Source: Dendrocalamus latiflorus
Lineage: Eukaryota; Streptophyta; Magnoliopsida; Poales; Poaceae
Reading direction: 5' to 3'
Length of the DNA stretch: 64,000 bases
Assembly (NCBI GenBank): GCA_017311315.1
Contig: CM029612.1
Span: 26,696,058 to 26,760,057 of the forward strand
Shown here in pieces: positions 11,133 through 23,468 of the stretch. The notes under the pieces are model-generated. The model ran no database searches and was not told the origin of the DNA. It was given only the letters and a program-made list of their open reading frames with translations. Each line of letters opens with the position of its first letter. Position 1 is the first letter of the stretch. Both the position numbers and the translations under genes were made by a program.

Positions 11133-11709
11133 CGGGGCCAACATATGATGGAAGAGGAGAAAGTTTGGTTGGCATCCTATCACATGATTGGAATAGCCCA
11201 ACAGTGGTACTATCGCTTGGAGTGAACTCATAGCGTTCCGACATGGCCTCATTTCATGTAGCACGTTAACCTGTGCTTTGGTCCCCATTCGGTATAATAT
11301 GCTCAGGGAACTCATCCAGTTGTGGTGTACGGGCTCTGTGGGGGATTCTCAGGACAAATTCCTTGCCTCACTTTGCCGCTGTGATGACATGACCAAGAAA
11401 CAGCAGGTGCAGATCTTCACAGCCGGTTTACGAAATCCTTTGCGGACTGATGTGGAATTGCAACACCTTGCAACCTTGGAGGTGGCCATGAGCTTGCCAC
11501 GCGCATATGCACAACGGTTGCAAGTTGATGAGACAGAGGAACTCAAGCCTGTTCTCAAGCCAACCGGTGTTTCGCGCCCAGCTGCGCCCACCTGTAGCAT
11601 TGTTTTGGCCAGCATCATTCCGGCTATGACAACTCTGCCCAAAAGTGGTCCACTGTCAATACCACCGCTAATGTCAGGCTCATCATTAGGCAAGCCTCCA
11701 GCCTCGTGA
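11133..11709 (+). pseudogene. gypsy-1 gag remnant
   Basis: Several frames together give a gag capsid: EEKVWLASYHMIGIAQQWYY, then LCRCDDMTKKQQVQIFTAG, LRNPLRTDVELQHLATLEVA and MSLPRAYAQRL. These are conserved Retrotrans_gag stretches. Stops and frame changes occur around 11225-11280. The N-terminus is on the other side of CACTA-1. The protein would form the virus-like particle of the element, but it cannot be made from this copy. Confidence 0.8.
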
Positions 11710-11879
11710 GTTTGCTGCTTGACATCAAACGAGATGGCCGACCGGTGCCTCAAAGGTCTTTGTTTCAACTACTCAGAAAACTTTACTCGAGACCACACTG
11801 ATAATGCTCCATGAAAGGTATCTACCTATTGGAATTAGAAGAAGATGATGAATGGTGGGTTAGGATGTTAAGGACGTGG

Positions 11880-12502
11880 AAATCTCTTTTTATGCACTTA
11901 TGGGCATTCGTACGGGAGAACAATGCAGCTTCTTGTCACCATTCAGGGCGTGACTTTGCGTGCACTGGTTGACTCCGGCTCTACACATACTTTTTTGGCA
12001 TAGTCTATGGTTGATCAGCTGGGTTTGGTGCTGGAGTCATGAATCGGCATGCGTGCCTTGGTGGCTAACGGCGATCATGTGGTTAGTTCGGGTCTTTGCA
12101 TAAGCATCCGGATGCACATCAAGTAGAAAGAATTTTTGTTGGATGGCTATGTGATTCCAATGGATGGATAGGACATTATGCTGGGCGTTCAATAGCTCTG
12201 GACATTAGGATTGATCCTCTAGGATTTTGACAAACTCATCATGTCTTTTTGGCGAGATGATCATCGTGTAACTTGGCAAGGCTTGCAGGAATAGCAGACA
12301 CCTCAGGCTTGTGTGGTGACTGGTGGGAATCTCATGACCGAGCTACTGGAGGAATTTGTAGACCTCTTCAAGGATCCCCAGGGCCTTCCGCTTGCCCGCT
12401 GATTTGATCATCATATCCACTTGTTGCCAGGGACAACTCCCATTGCAATTCGGCCATATCGCTACCCCCAGCTTCCTGAAGATGAGATTGAGTGGCAGTG
12501 TG
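11880..12502 (+). pseudogene. gypsy-1 aspartic protease and start of reverse transcriptase
   Basis: The protease shows the active-site stretch LRALVDSGSTHTFLA (about 11955-12000). Further on, LPGTTPIAIRPYRYPQLPED (about 12423-12484) is the conserved entry into the gypsy RT domain, just upstream of where palm motifs would start. The sequence then stops at the 12503 solo LTR; no YVDD or RNase H motif follows on the far side. Stop codons are present in both parts. Confidence 0.8.
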
Positions 12503-13500
12503 TGTGATCTGGATCGAACCTCGAGATGAGATTGAATCCGTAAGTTACCTGATCTTTCGTGGTGGATTATTAGTAGCAAAAGATAACTATTCCACAACCT
12601 GATCTTTGATAGAAAGATTTGTGGAACAAGAGATCGATCCCAAGAACCTAGGCACTTGATGTCGCTCTCAGGAACAAGTCATAATAGACCTACATAGGTT
12701 GCCAAGTTTTTAACAAGAACTAGCAAACTCAATAACTGGGATTGGACCCTAATGGCACGTGGCCAAAACTCACCAATACATGGTGCATACCCCATGGCTT
12801 ATATAGCTGAACACATTCTGCCTAAAGCCCACATGCATGCACATAGCATCGTAGGCCACTAATTCACATAACTGGACTAGGATTTTAAGCATTTTACATC
12901 TTAGCTTGAGTAACTTAACTAGACTTTGACTCAAACACAATCTTGCTACACCATTTTTAGGACATCTCTATCGCTTGGTGGTCCCTAGCCAACATCACAC
13001 AAAGAAAGATATGTGCATGGCGCTAGCTTCCTCCATAAGCAAGGAACAGAAAGATCAGCTTTCTCTTCCTAATTTTTTGCCTCCTAATTCGAGATCTTGC
13101 TTCATTATCTCTAGTTGTTTCAAACAAAGACTCTACTTCCTTTTCCTTTTTTTGATTTTGCATGACAACTACCCAAAGATCCAAATCAAATTCCTTGTTT
13201 GCAACGTATACAACTGGCATACGCATACGTACATGTCCATGCTGTGTTGCATGTAGATGTGCCTCCTCCTATACGTGATCTCCTTGGCTTTCTACCAAGT
13301 TAAACGCAAACAGTGGCACACATGAACATGTATGCTTTGGCTTAAACGCATGCACACACTGTTCAATGTAGGCTCCGCCTGACAAACCCTCACATTCCCA
13401 TCTTCTTTCTTCACAACAAAGTCTGAAAATAATTCATGTGAAAATAATCGGTACACAAGAACTAAATTCAGATATATGATTAGTAGTCTGGGCTGCATCA
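12503..13500 (-). mobile_element. Solo LTR (998 bp) with perfect 5-bp TSD
   Basis: The sequence TGTGATCTGG...GGCTGCATCA is flanked by the same five bases, GTGTG (12498-12502 and 13501-13505). It begins TG and ends CA and holds no coding domain. A TATA-like CTATATAAG reads on the minus strand at 12796-12807, favouring minus orientation (LTR start TGATGCAGCC). Family not recognised; Ty1/copia is possible. It sits exactly at the point where gypsy-1 lost its RT-RNase H segment. Confidence 0.85.
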
Positions 13501-14062
13501 GTGTGGATTGCTAAGTTTTTCACAGCTCTGCGTTAGGAGCTTGGTACATTGGCTGAGTGGATTGCTAAGCATGACTTGGTTTTAGCCAATGCAGCTGGTC
13601 CTGATTGGAGCTTTGTGGATGGGTTTGTGTTACACAAAGGATGGATTTTTGTCCCCTATGATTCTACGGCCTGTCCACAACTTCTGGCCAATGCTCATAG
13701 ATCGGGTCATAAGGGCATCCAAAAGATGTTACATCAGTTATGTGCTTCCTTTTACAATTCCAATGCTAACCGCCTCGTCCGTGAGTATGTTTAGGCATGC
13801 ACCATTTGTCAACGCAACAAGACCATGCACCTCCATCCGGCCGGCGTGCTGCAACCTCTTTCGATTTTACACATGGTTTGGGCAGACATCGCCATGAATT
13901 TCATGGAGGGTTTCCCTAAGGTGGGTGGCAAGTTAGTTATTTTAACCGTCGTGGATCGCTTCTTCAAATATGCCCATTTTCTTGTCTTGGGACATCCGTA
14001 TACTGCCATGACTATTGCTCGTGTTTTCTTTGATACCATTGTCCTTCTTCATGGTTTGCTTT
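13501..14062 (+). pseudogene. gypsy-1 integrase, N-terminal part
   Basis: The frame from 13549 gives EWIAKHDLVLANAAGPDWSF, then SGHKGIQKMLHQLCASFYN, the HH-CC zinc-binding domain with CTICQRNK after a stop at about 13793. The catalytic core begins VWADIAMNFMEGFPKVGGK and VDRFFKYAHFLVLGHPYTA (first Asp in WADIAMNF). The sequence breaks at 14062 where a SIRE-like LTR is inserted, and resumes at 18075 with the second Asp motif. Confidence 0.85.
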
Positions 14063-17000
14063 TATAGGATTGATTACTGCAATTAGAGGGGGGGTGAATG
14101 ATTGTAGCCACATTTTCAAAGTTTCCAGACAATTCATGATGTTTTCGACTACTCAGAAACTAATTGCCTGATCAAATGCCCAACGTACGACCACTTGATC
14201 AACCGATCTATTCGACCCCACTCGATCGCTTTGCTCGTCGTTGTATGATCCAAACCACCAGCAATCACCAACGTACTTTATGCAAATCAAGAACCAGATG
14301 GATTCAAGACTAACTTTATTGCTGGAATTTTGTGGATTTACAAAGTGCCCTCTCAAGCACCCCAAAAACCTTCTCGACGAAAGCCCTACTAGAACTACAC
14401 CAAAAACTTCTTGAAAAGCCACACATTAGCCCTTAGCCTCTCTTGCTTTTATAGGCTAATATCCAAACCGTGTCCACCTCAAACACGAACACCAAATTCT
14501 ATATCTTCCAAAAATCAAGGGACTCGAACCCTTCCAAACACGGGTTTTAACCAATCTCTAATCCTTCTTGTTACGGACTCCTTCCATAACGTTTTTAGTC
14601 TCACACCATGACAAAGCCTTCAGGAACACACCTCCTGTATCTTCATCACATCATCATCAACCTCTGTGTCGAAGCGTCCTAGACCGCACCACCCGTACGT
14701 TCTTCACGAATTATCACCTTATGATCTTCGTGTGCTCCAGTATGAGCCCGACCACCTCGTGTGACATCCTCGACTACTTGGACCTTACAATGACAAGGTT
14801 GTTACAATGTTCCATTACCAAATTAATTACACAGCCACTAAGGTTTCACCACAATATGAATTCACATGCTGGAGCCCCCTCTTGTGCCATGTGAGATTTC
14901 TCATAGCCTACGCCATGCTCACATTCAGCCTATAGTGAAACCAAGATGGAACTTCACAAATTACTTAGTCAGGTCTATCCCATACTAGACTTGTGGTAGT
15001 ACGGTGTGACTTTATAACAGTAGCTCACAGACCGGTCCTTAATTTGACTTAGGCCCAACCACATACCCCTTGTACCTGAAAATCAACATTGTGTCACCGA
15101 ACAACAATGCATGCCAGCAAGCATCCACCACCAAAGCAATGCCTAAGTCTAAACCAGAATTTATAATTTTATTTTATCAAAATTTTATAGACCTTCCTGA
15201 CTCACCAAAGTCAAGAATAGATTCTATAAATCATCATTTTATGTGAAACAAATCTTCTCACCTAAATTATTCTAAGCATGGCTAAGAAATTCTATAAACT
15301 TTCTAGTTAATACTAATATACTAACTAGATTTTTATCTATGGTGACAAGGCATGATTGTTCAGAGTCAAATTTGGCTATACACAAAGGAATTGGGCATAA
15401 CTGGAATTTAAATTGAATTCAAACTAGATTAAATAAAAGTACGCATGCATAATAAATTTAAAAACAACATAATTAATTTAAATTACCAGAAGCAATATGA
15501 TCAAAGGTGTAACTTGCCTTGCTCGAAGTCCTCGTGCGAGTCGTCAAAGTCGAACTCTCTGAATTCGTCGAAATCTATACGCGAAGAACCAGAATAAATT
15601 CAAAACAATTCAAATAAAATTCAAAAATTCAAGAATAGTCCAGAAATGGATAGTTTGGGATTTTAAAAAAATTTAGAAATTTGAACAGGTTAAATTGGAG
15701 TTAAAATGAAGAAATACGAGCTTTTGGAAGTTTAAAGCTAAAGAAAAAGAAAAAGGCTTATTTTCTGAATGATTTTTATACCAAAAAATCAATTTATGAC
15801 GTCAGCACCTAATTTTTTTGGTGGAATTATTTTTATATTGAAAAATATTTTATTAGATTGACAGGTGGGGCCGGTTTTGGTGGACTGTGTTCATGTACCA
15901 GAGAGAAAGCTGAGGTGGCACACTTGGTTGGCGTGGCACTCAGTGCTGAGGTGGCATCCACACGGCGCCAGGTGGCAGCCACGATACCTGCCACGTTAGC
16001 CTGGTTACTGACATGGCCTCGCCGGTCGGGGCGGCGCACGAAGCCCAAAGGTCGCCGGCGCTCCGGCAGGCGGAGGCGCACGGGGAGGGTAGCAACAAAG
16101 AGAGAGGAGATGCCGGGGAGTCCGATGGTACCTTCGGCGGTGCTTGGTGATGACCGAAGGGCAGTCAGTGACGACAGAGAAGCGACGGCGACGCACAGCT
16201 CCGGCGGTCTTGGCGCTCTGGCGATGACTTTGCTTAGCGAAGGGCCGGAGGATGATCGCACGAGCATGACAAAGATAAAGATGGCGTTGGCGTGGTCTGA
16301 GGAGGCCGAGGGCTCTTGGAATTGCTTGCCGGGGCTCCGTCGGTGCTTGGAAAAGAGAAGGAGCGATGCGGGGCACTCGGGCGCACGAGGGAGGAAGAGG
16401 AGGGGAGGACGGGTGTGAGATGAAGAGAGGGTGCTCGGGGAGGGTTTATATAGGTGTAGGGAGGAGTAACGGTCGAGCACGACCTCACCGGCGTTGAGGG
16501 GAATAGAAACAGTGCAGCGATAGTTAGTAGACTTTAAACAGAGGGAAAACGGGTGGAGGTGAGTGGGGAGTAAAGAGGGGCACTCGGGGGACAATAATGG
16601 CGAGAAGAAACAGATGAAGGTGAAGAAACAGAGCTCGGGCACGGGCGGTAATAGCGGCCGGCAGGAGGAAGAAGAAAGGAGGAAGAAGGAGAGCTTGACT
16701 GGCGGGGTCAGGCTGTCGGCGAGGTGGAGAGGGGAGAGAGCGGGGTGAGCGGATGAGTGCCATGTGGCTATGGAAAGGACTGGGACCGTCGGATTAAAAT
16801 GAAGGGGTAAGTGAAGGGGGACGGCTCAGATTAGATTGGGTGAGGATGGATTGAATCTAGGAGCAACACGTGTTAGCTTGAGGAGAGAAAGGATTTAAAA
16901 TTCATTTTTAGTTTTCAGAACTATTAGGAAGGTTCAAAATACTTAAAAATAGCAAATAAAGTAAAAAAATTCATAAAGATTCTTGGAGTTGATTTAGATT

Positions 17001-18074
17001 AGGAAAAATATTTCCGACCTAAAGTTGGTCTTTTTATTTTTATACAAATACTTTTTAGCATTGAAATTGATTTTTAAATTCCAAAAATTCTCAAAAAATA
17101 ATTGAAATCAAGGAGAACTCAGGAAAAACAAAATGAACTCTTTTTGGCTTAAATAAAATGCTTAAAGTAATTTTCTTACTCTAGTATTTGGAATAAAATC
17201 CAAATAAAACCTAGTAAATCAAATAAAACGCAATTAAAATTTTTAGGATGTTACACAAGTCCTTCTGACTATCAAGTACTATGATCAACTGCCCAGCCAG
17301 TCATACCCTGGCCAAACATGAGTATACGATGTACTCGAAAATAGCAATAATTAAAGCACTTGTACTGACTATGAAGTCTATGAGTACAGGCCGTGAAGCC
17401 TACGACAATCGAGCACAATGTCTTCAACTTCCGACCGCAAAGTCTACAACTACCAATCATAAAGTCTAAGACCACTGATTAGTAAAATCTATGACTACCG
17501 ACCAGTAAAATCTACGACTATAGAGCATGACTGGTAAAGCAACGACTATCAATCGATTACTGTAGCTACGCCCATAGATAATAAATTGTAGCTACAACCA
17601 TGGAAAAGTACTATAGTTACGACCAGTTCGCTGGTTGAGATTGTAGCTTACTGATTACTTGGTGTGGTTGAAAAAGCCATAGTCGAAGTCGGATGTGGTC
17701 GTAGTTGGACATGATCAAAGTTGTGGTCAAAGTCAACATGGTCAAAGGTAGATGTGGTCGAAGTCTGCTGATCGGATAAAGTCGTTTGGACCACCTAGCA
17801 CAAAGCCGTTCAATCCTTTGATGCTACTCAGACACCATTCGATACTCCAATTCTACTTGAGCATTGTACGATACTCCATTGCTACTCGACAACCATCTGA
17901 TGTCACTTGGACCTGATCGAACTAGTCTGAAACTACTCAAAGTATACCAAACCCACTCAGACTCAAAACCTTCAATTGTGGTCGACCAAAAACTTTCACA
18001 AACACAAATTCTAAAGAAACCAAATATCAATTATTCATCATCATTGAACTCACGACCATCCACTTGGTCTTACA
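14063..18074 (-). mobile_element. SIRE-like Ty1/copia solo LTR in gypsy-1 integrase, split by a gypsy LTR fragment
   Basis: The plus strand reads TATAGGATTGATTACTGC...AATTAGAGGGGGGGTGAATG, matching the start of the copia LTR at 26211 (TGTAGGACCG...), and ends CCACTTGGTCTTACA at 18074, matching the end at 28499. The LTR proper is therefore on the minus strand. The right flank GCCTC (18075-18079) pairs with GCTTT (14058-14062), a 5-bp duplication whose left copy carries two C-to-T changes. The gypsy integrase frame rejoins across it. Units at 17640-17780 (ATGTGGTCG, TGGTCAAAG) match the palindromic array of the 26211 LTR. A gypsy LTR fragment occupies 14791-17255. Confidence 0.75.
14791..17255 (-). 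mobile_element. Ty3/gypsy LTR fragment (Tekay/Del-like, about 3-kb LTR family), 3' part lost
   Basis: The minus strand begins TGTAACATCC at 17255 and runs through an A/T-rich part, a TATA box (CTATATAAA at 16443-16454), a GC-rich part and the segment TTAGTGGCTGTGTAATTAATT. It parallels the solo LTR at 31964-35071 up to about its position 34265, where it stops abruptly at about 14791. The last roughly 0.8 kb (R/U5 end) is missing and no target duplication was found, so it is truncated. Open frames at 15833-16763 are GC-rich LTR sequence, not genes. Confidence 0.75.
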
Positions 18075-19122
18075 GCCTCCTTGCTCAGTTGTCAATGATC
18101 AGGACCCAGTGTTTACTAGTTTCTTATGCATGGAGCTGTTTCTGTTGGCCGGTGTCAAACATCAGCTGAGTTCCGCATTCCATCCCCAAACTGATGGTCA
18201 GTCCGAGGTAATCAACCTCATTATCACCATGTATGTTCGCTGCCTCATGGGGGATCAACCTAAACAATGGCTTCATTGGTTTCCATGGGTAGAATACTAT
18301 TATAATACCTCCTACCAAACTGCACTATAGACGACTCCCTTTCATATGGTTTATGGCCAGGATCCGCCTTCTTCGATGTCATACCAACCAGGACTAGCTA
18401 GAGTTGCAACCATTGACAAGCAGTTATTGGACTGCAATGAATTTCTTTCAGATGCCAGGGAGCATTTACTATAGGCTCAAGCTCATGTGAAACTTTAGTA
18501 TGATTGCAAGCATCAGGCACATCAACAATTACTGATCATGCTTAGTCTAAACTCGCACCTCGCTTTTATGGACCCTTTCAGGTGTTGGCTCAGATTGGGG
18601 ATGTGTCGTATTAATTGTAGTTACCACCTAAGGCTCGCATTCATGATGTGTTTCCTGTGGCATTTCTTAAAAAGTTCATCGGCACACCTCCATCAGATGT
18701 TCCTCCTTTGCCAATCATCCATCATGGTTGGGTGCTCCCTACTCCTAAAAAGGTTTTACGTGCTCGCCTCAATCGGGGTCACTAGGAATTGTTAGTTCAA
18801 TGGATGTTTGTCGGTCGCCAATGCCACCTGGACAGATTTAGATGTATTCAAGTCTAATCATTGAGAGTTGTAGCTCGAGGATGAGTTGTTTCGCGGAGAT
18901 GGTAGCATTGTTGTGGATGCCTTTGTGGGAAGGATGTATAGGCGGCATTTGAAGTCTGGGAGTTTACAGCCTACGACAGTTGGTGCTAAAGGTTCATTGC
19001 TAGGCAGCAATGGACCGGCAACAAGGTCAACCGACAATACTGCACTGGGCAGCAATGCAGTCAGTGATGCAGGCACAGTCAGCAGGGATTCTGGATTGGA
19101 AAGTGGCAATCACCATGATTGA
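18075..19122 (+). pseudogene. gypsy-1 integrase C-terminal part and chromodomain-like tail
   Basis: Continues the integrase core with VVNDQDPVFTSF (second Asp), LAGVKHQLSSAFHPQTDGQS (region of the catalytic Glu, followed by EVINLIITMYVR) and EYYYNTSYQTAL. Downstream frames give FPVAFLKKFIGTPPSDVPPL and VLRARLNRGH, then a decayed chromodomain-like segment, and finally DELFRGDGSIVVDAFVGRMY (about 18880-18935), a tail typical of some grass chromoviruses. Several stops and frame changes are present. It would direct cDNA integration; the chromodomain would target chromatin. Confidence 0.82.
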
Positions 19123-19144
19123 GTTTCCTTTCTTAAGCTATTAG

Positions 19145-19391
19145 TGTTAGGATAGTATTATTCTTCCTTGTACTAAATATGATATGTCCTTTACTTTCCT
19201 AAACTGAGATGCCTGTTATATAAAGGCTAGTTTTGTATTCAAGGGAGGTAAGCAATAAGAAATCACAAGTTCTCAACCAGCTAGTCACGAGTTAGAGCCT
19301 CTTCGGAGGGCGATTCAGAGCCAACTCGGCTGTTTATCCTTGCCATAATAACTATAATTAAGTTTGTTCTTCAATTAAAGTACCAATGACA
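19145..19391 (+). mobile_element. gypsy-1 3' LTR (tentative limits)
   Basis: Starts TGTTAGGATAGTA shortly after the pol end and contains a TATA box (TATATAAAG, 19217-19225) and the transcript-start-like CAAGGGAGGTAAGCAATAAG. It ends about ACCAATGACA at 19391. The 5' LTR is off-window, so both ends are guesses. No clear polypurine tract precedes it. Confidence 0.5.
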
Positions 19392-20148
19392 TGCTTTATT
19401 ATCATTTTTATCTATAAAAACATATATATTTAATAGTGCCCCTCATTAATAGTTGAATAATATATGTTGATGGCATACCAATCATCTTGTTGTATCTCAA
19501 CATAATTTTTTAATAACTTTTGCATTGCTAATTAAGTACTAGGGATATAATGTTTAAATTAATCCTTGTGTACAAATGGCATATAATTATATATATTTTA
19601 TATAATCTTTAATTGAATTTCATGATTTAAACTAGGCACATTGAGGAGCTATTAACTTAAATCTACTCCCTAACTAAGTTTGGACCCACATGTCATATAA
19701 TCAGAGAGAGAGAGAGAGGAACAGAGAGCAACCGAAATAGAGTTGTCTTCAGCCAAAACAGGGGAGGTGCGGCACCAAGGCGGGGCGAGCTCGTTGTCTA
19801 TGACATGACCATGGTGGGGCATCATTGTGGCTCGGGGTAGCATGAGGGTGGTTGATGATGGCTTGGGGTGGCTGGGCACAGGAAGGAGGAAGGGCACATG
19901 GTAGTTTTGGAGTGAGAGGGGGAGAAGCGAGGGGAGCATGAGTAGGAAGGGGCCAAAGGAAGCTTACTGATGCGGTTGTGAAGGCGGGGAGGGGATGGAG
20001 CGGGTTGCCGATGGGGACTGAGGGCAGTGCGGCGAGGTCCGTGGTGCCAATGACCTAGGGAAGGGGACATCACAAAATGGGGGTTGGAGACGAAAGGGGA
20101 ATGTAGGAGCATGCTAGAGTTCAAAGTAATTGGGGGAAAGCTCATGGG
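19392..20148 (-). mobile_element. Gypsy-M 3' LTR, distal segment
   Basis: An AT-rich part (19392-19690), then (AG)n at about 19703-19720 and a GC-rich part to 20148, where a solo LTR is inserted. It contains GACCCACATGTCAT, a phrase common in these gypsy LTRs. No coding sequence was seen. Assignment of 19392-19690 to this LTR is weak; it could be another relic. Confidence 0.4.
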
Positions 20149-22229
20149 TGTTAGTTCAAGCTCCATTAAGTTGGTTTTGGTAATAATGATAAATACAATT
20201 ATGAGACTAACTTACTTATCAACTATAATATTGTCTAGTCTTATTTAGATGGAATTAATGACAAATGGTTTTGGATATAACGACAAATGCAATTGTGAGA
20301 CTAACATGTTCATTGATTATGATATTACTTAGTCTCATTTGGATGAAAAGGTGAAAATCATATAGGTATGCATTTTACATCTTATTCTTATATATTAATG
20401 CTTTCCTCGAATACAAAATATAGATTGAACTTCACCAAAAGTCTAAATTGAATATGTGCATATGTTTTTAATTACACATTCTTGTATACACACATTTAGG
20501 GGGAGTTCACTCTTTGTTTTGTGGTTTCATTAGTATTGATCTATATTCCTTTACCACATATTAAGTATCTTTACATTAAAATGTATCCTTTGAGTGTATA
20601 TAACTTATGTAGTTCATATATACTCTTGATTGATTTGAATTTAATCATTTGCAATCGGGCTATCATCTAGTCCTCTATTATGTGTTAATGGTTGGATGAT
20701 TAAATGACAGCCAGATGTGTAAGCTTTGCTAGCAATTAATCTCAAAGACAAACACTCACACTCAAATGAGTTAATTGCTTAACAAGCTTATCCTAGAGTA
20801 TACAAGTGTTTTGTACATGTTGTACACTCGCAAATTAATATTTACCTCATTATTTGTTGAGATTATCATGAATTACCAAAAAGGAAAGATTGTGGAATTT
20901 AGTCCCTCCATTATGAGATAATAGTGAAGTTTTGGTAATTGATGATAATTATTTGTGGACCAATATTTTCTATGAGTTAGATAAATATGTTAGGTTCCAT
21001 AAGTAAAGATAATTTGGGATGACTTCATGTGTTGAAGACCATCAAGTGAAGATATGGGATGGAAGATGGCTTCATGTGTTGAAGTCCATCAAGAAGAAGA
21101 TGCATCATGAGTTGATACATGTCCAAGAGGAGATGATCATGAGTTGATCATCAAGTCAAGAGAAGACCTATCATATGTTGATGGAGTTCAAGTGAAGAAT
21201 GCATCATGAGTTGATGCATATCAAGACAATGACCCAGACTTGAAGTGAAGATATGCATCATCAAGCTTCAAGAGGTTCCTCAAGGCAAATGTATGACTAG
21301 TTAGGGTTAAGTATGTGTTCCTAATCTTTTATCGGTCTTGATGTTTGGTTGAAAGACCGGATTGCTAGTATAGGTTGCCGTACTATTAAGAGGGGTCATG
21401 TCTAGTAGTTTGAGTCTTATCATGTGTTGATAGCTCAACCTCACTTGCTCTAGCTCTCCGTAACATGATACTTATATTTGTGAATGTGTTTTGCAAATGG
21501 TTGAAGCTCATGTGTTGAATCCTTGTGACATGGGACTGTACATTGCGAATGTGTTTTACAAGTGTTTGAAGTCCATGTTTCCTACTCCTTGTAGTATGTG
21601 GCTTATATTTGCAAATGTATTTTGGAAATGGTTGAAGCTCATACATAATCCTTGTAGCGTGTGACTTAGGTTTGCGAATGTGTTTTACAAGCGTGAAGAG
21701 TTCATATGCCTATAGTGTGCAATGTGTTTTGCAACTTGTTTGGAATCATGGTTGATCCTTGTATGCATAATACTATAATTTGCAATTATGTTTTACAAGA
21801 TTTATTGACGTATCTACACTTGTTAAAAAAATTGAAACTACCAGCATGTGTTACGTGGTACTACCGAACTTTAGAACTACTGACATGTGTTACGCAGTAC
21901 TACCGAAAGTCAAAACTACCAGCTTTGTGTGAGTGGTACTACCGGACCTCAGAAGCTCCAAAAATCCAAGCGAAACATTTTTTCCATAGAGACACCTTTG
22001 GAAAGGTTTCCTCCTTCTTTGGAAATCGATAGTTCCACATGTGTGGAGCAGTACTTTCAATGTTCGGAAGTACTGACTTTGTGTGGCGGAACTTTCGATT
22101 TTGCTAATAACTGCTGGTTTTTTTATCGTTGCAAGGGGAGTGGTAGTACTGGCTTTATAATGGCGGTAGTTCTGAAAATCCTAATTTTTTAGGGATTTTG
22201 CTTTCAACGGCTAGTTTTTGTGTATGGGG

Positions 22230-22237
22230 TATAAATA
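22230..22237 (+). promoter_or_regulatory. TATA box of the 20149 solo LTR
   Basis: TATAAATA sits in GGGGTATAAATACCCCC, itself an inverted repeat, about two thirds into the LTR, where a U3/R promoter is expected. Confidence 0.65.
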
Positions 22238-22550
22238 CCCCCTTGTAGCCAGTTGGAGTAAGACTTTTGACACTTTATTTTATTCTCTTGAGCTAGTGTG
22301 AGGTCCTCTTCTTAATTGTACATGTGTTGCACCTTGTGAGCAAGGAGGAAGCCTCTAGATTGCATGTGTTGTATCTAGAGGTGGATTTCGTATCTACTTG
22401 AGCTTGTACATTCATTGCACGTAGAGAGAATGGAGCAAGGGGTTTGACTTATTACTGTGTCGTGCATGGTGATCTTCTCAAAGAAGCTTGTGAGAAGACC
22501 CAGAAGTTGTGAAGTTTGAAGTTCATCTACCTAGAGCGGGAAAGAGCTAC

Positions 22551-23468
22551 TAGGGGTGCAAATGTAGCGGATATTTCCCGACTGTCCGTCCGTTTTAATT
22601 TGGATACAATTCGGAGCAAATTTTTGGATATTCGAAGGTTTTGTCGGATACGGAAATGGAGTCGGATATTTTTTGTCGGATATGGTAACAGATTCTGAAA
22701 AAGCATTATTCGACAGATACGGAACTATCAGGGTATTTTTTTCAAATAGCTACCGGACACAAAAACTGATAGTTAATGGATAGTTTCTCCTTTACACTCT
22801 ACGCTTGTTCAGTAAGAAATAGAATGCTTTCTAATTGAAAATTTATGTTAAGCCATAAGCATACGGTTATTACTGGGACTATGACTTGCACCGGAGAAGT
22901 TGAGCCTGCTGAGAAGAAGCAGAAGAAGTGTACCTCGATGGTTTGGGACCACTATATTAAATACACAATGACTATTGACACAAAAAAATGGTGGAAAGGA
23001 GAAGCAACTTTAAGGTGCAATGCAATAAATGTCCTCACAAAGCTCGATGTGAGACCTTAAGGGGTACGAAGGCCTTGTGGAATATGAAGTTAAATGAACT
23101 AGTGATGTACTTGACTGCTTGGTTATGGGAAATTCGTACTTTTGAACCATGTGACATGTAGCTAGTTAGCTACTACTTGTTTAACTAGTCTCTGTCATTT
23201 ACTTGCTACTTTGCTAGCTAGAATTTACTAGTTGCTTAACTTGTCCCTGTTACCATGTGAAATTTGCTTTCGCGTATTATCCGATCAAATATTCGTGACC
23301 GAAACTAACCGTATTCGGAGCGGCATGTATTCGCTCTGTATTCGTGACCGAGAATATCCGCATTCATATTCATATCCAGCACTATCTGTATCCGACTCCG
23401 ACAAACAAATATGGAAAAGGATACGGGATGAGCAATATCCATCCGTATCCGCTCCATTTGCACCCCTA
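22551..23468. mobile_element. hAT superfamily element (918 bp, non-autonomous) with perfect 8-bp TSD
   Basis: Terminal inverted repeats TAGGGGTGCAAATG / CATTTGCACCCCTA are flanked on both sides by AGAGCTAC (22543-22550 and 23469-23476). An 8-bp duplication is diagnostic of hAT transposons. Subterminal regions repeat GTCGGATA, TATCCGTATCCG and ATTCGTGACCG on both strands. The middle keeps a BED-finger fragment of the transposase, so it is an internally deleted derivative that can move only with an enzyme supplied elsewhere. Confidence 0.93.
22845..23090 (+). pseudogene. hAT transposase fragment: BED-type zinc finger
   Basis: The first frame reads KKQKKCTSMVWDHYIKY and KKWWKGEAT; after a frame change the next frame gives CNKCPHKARCETLRGTKALW. 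Together these have the BED-finger order: aromatic S-x-V-W-D-H-Y, then C-x2-C, then the G-T-x-x-L-W box near the final His. It is the DNA-binding N-terminus of a hAT transposase with the catalytic domain deleted. The frameshift falls at about 23015-23025. Confidence 0.65.

Larger units (their letters stand above)
11133..19391 (+). mobile_element. gypsy-1: decayed Ty3/gypsy element with chromodomain, left end off-window
   Basis: Gag, protease, start of RT, integrase and chromodomain-like segments occur in the usual gypsy order on the plus strand, followed by a short 3' LTR. Most of RT and all of RNase H are missing. It is interrupted by CACTA-1 on its left and by two solo LTRs (12503-13500 and 14063-18074). 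The short LTR and chromodomain suggest a Reina-like chromovirus, but I am not sure of the lineage. Many stop codons show it is old. Confidence 0.85.

Noticed and set aside
15833..16763. 269-codon minus frame and its overlapping plus frame
   Set aside because: Equivalent GC-rich block of a gypsy LTR fragment; composition bias keeps stops rare.
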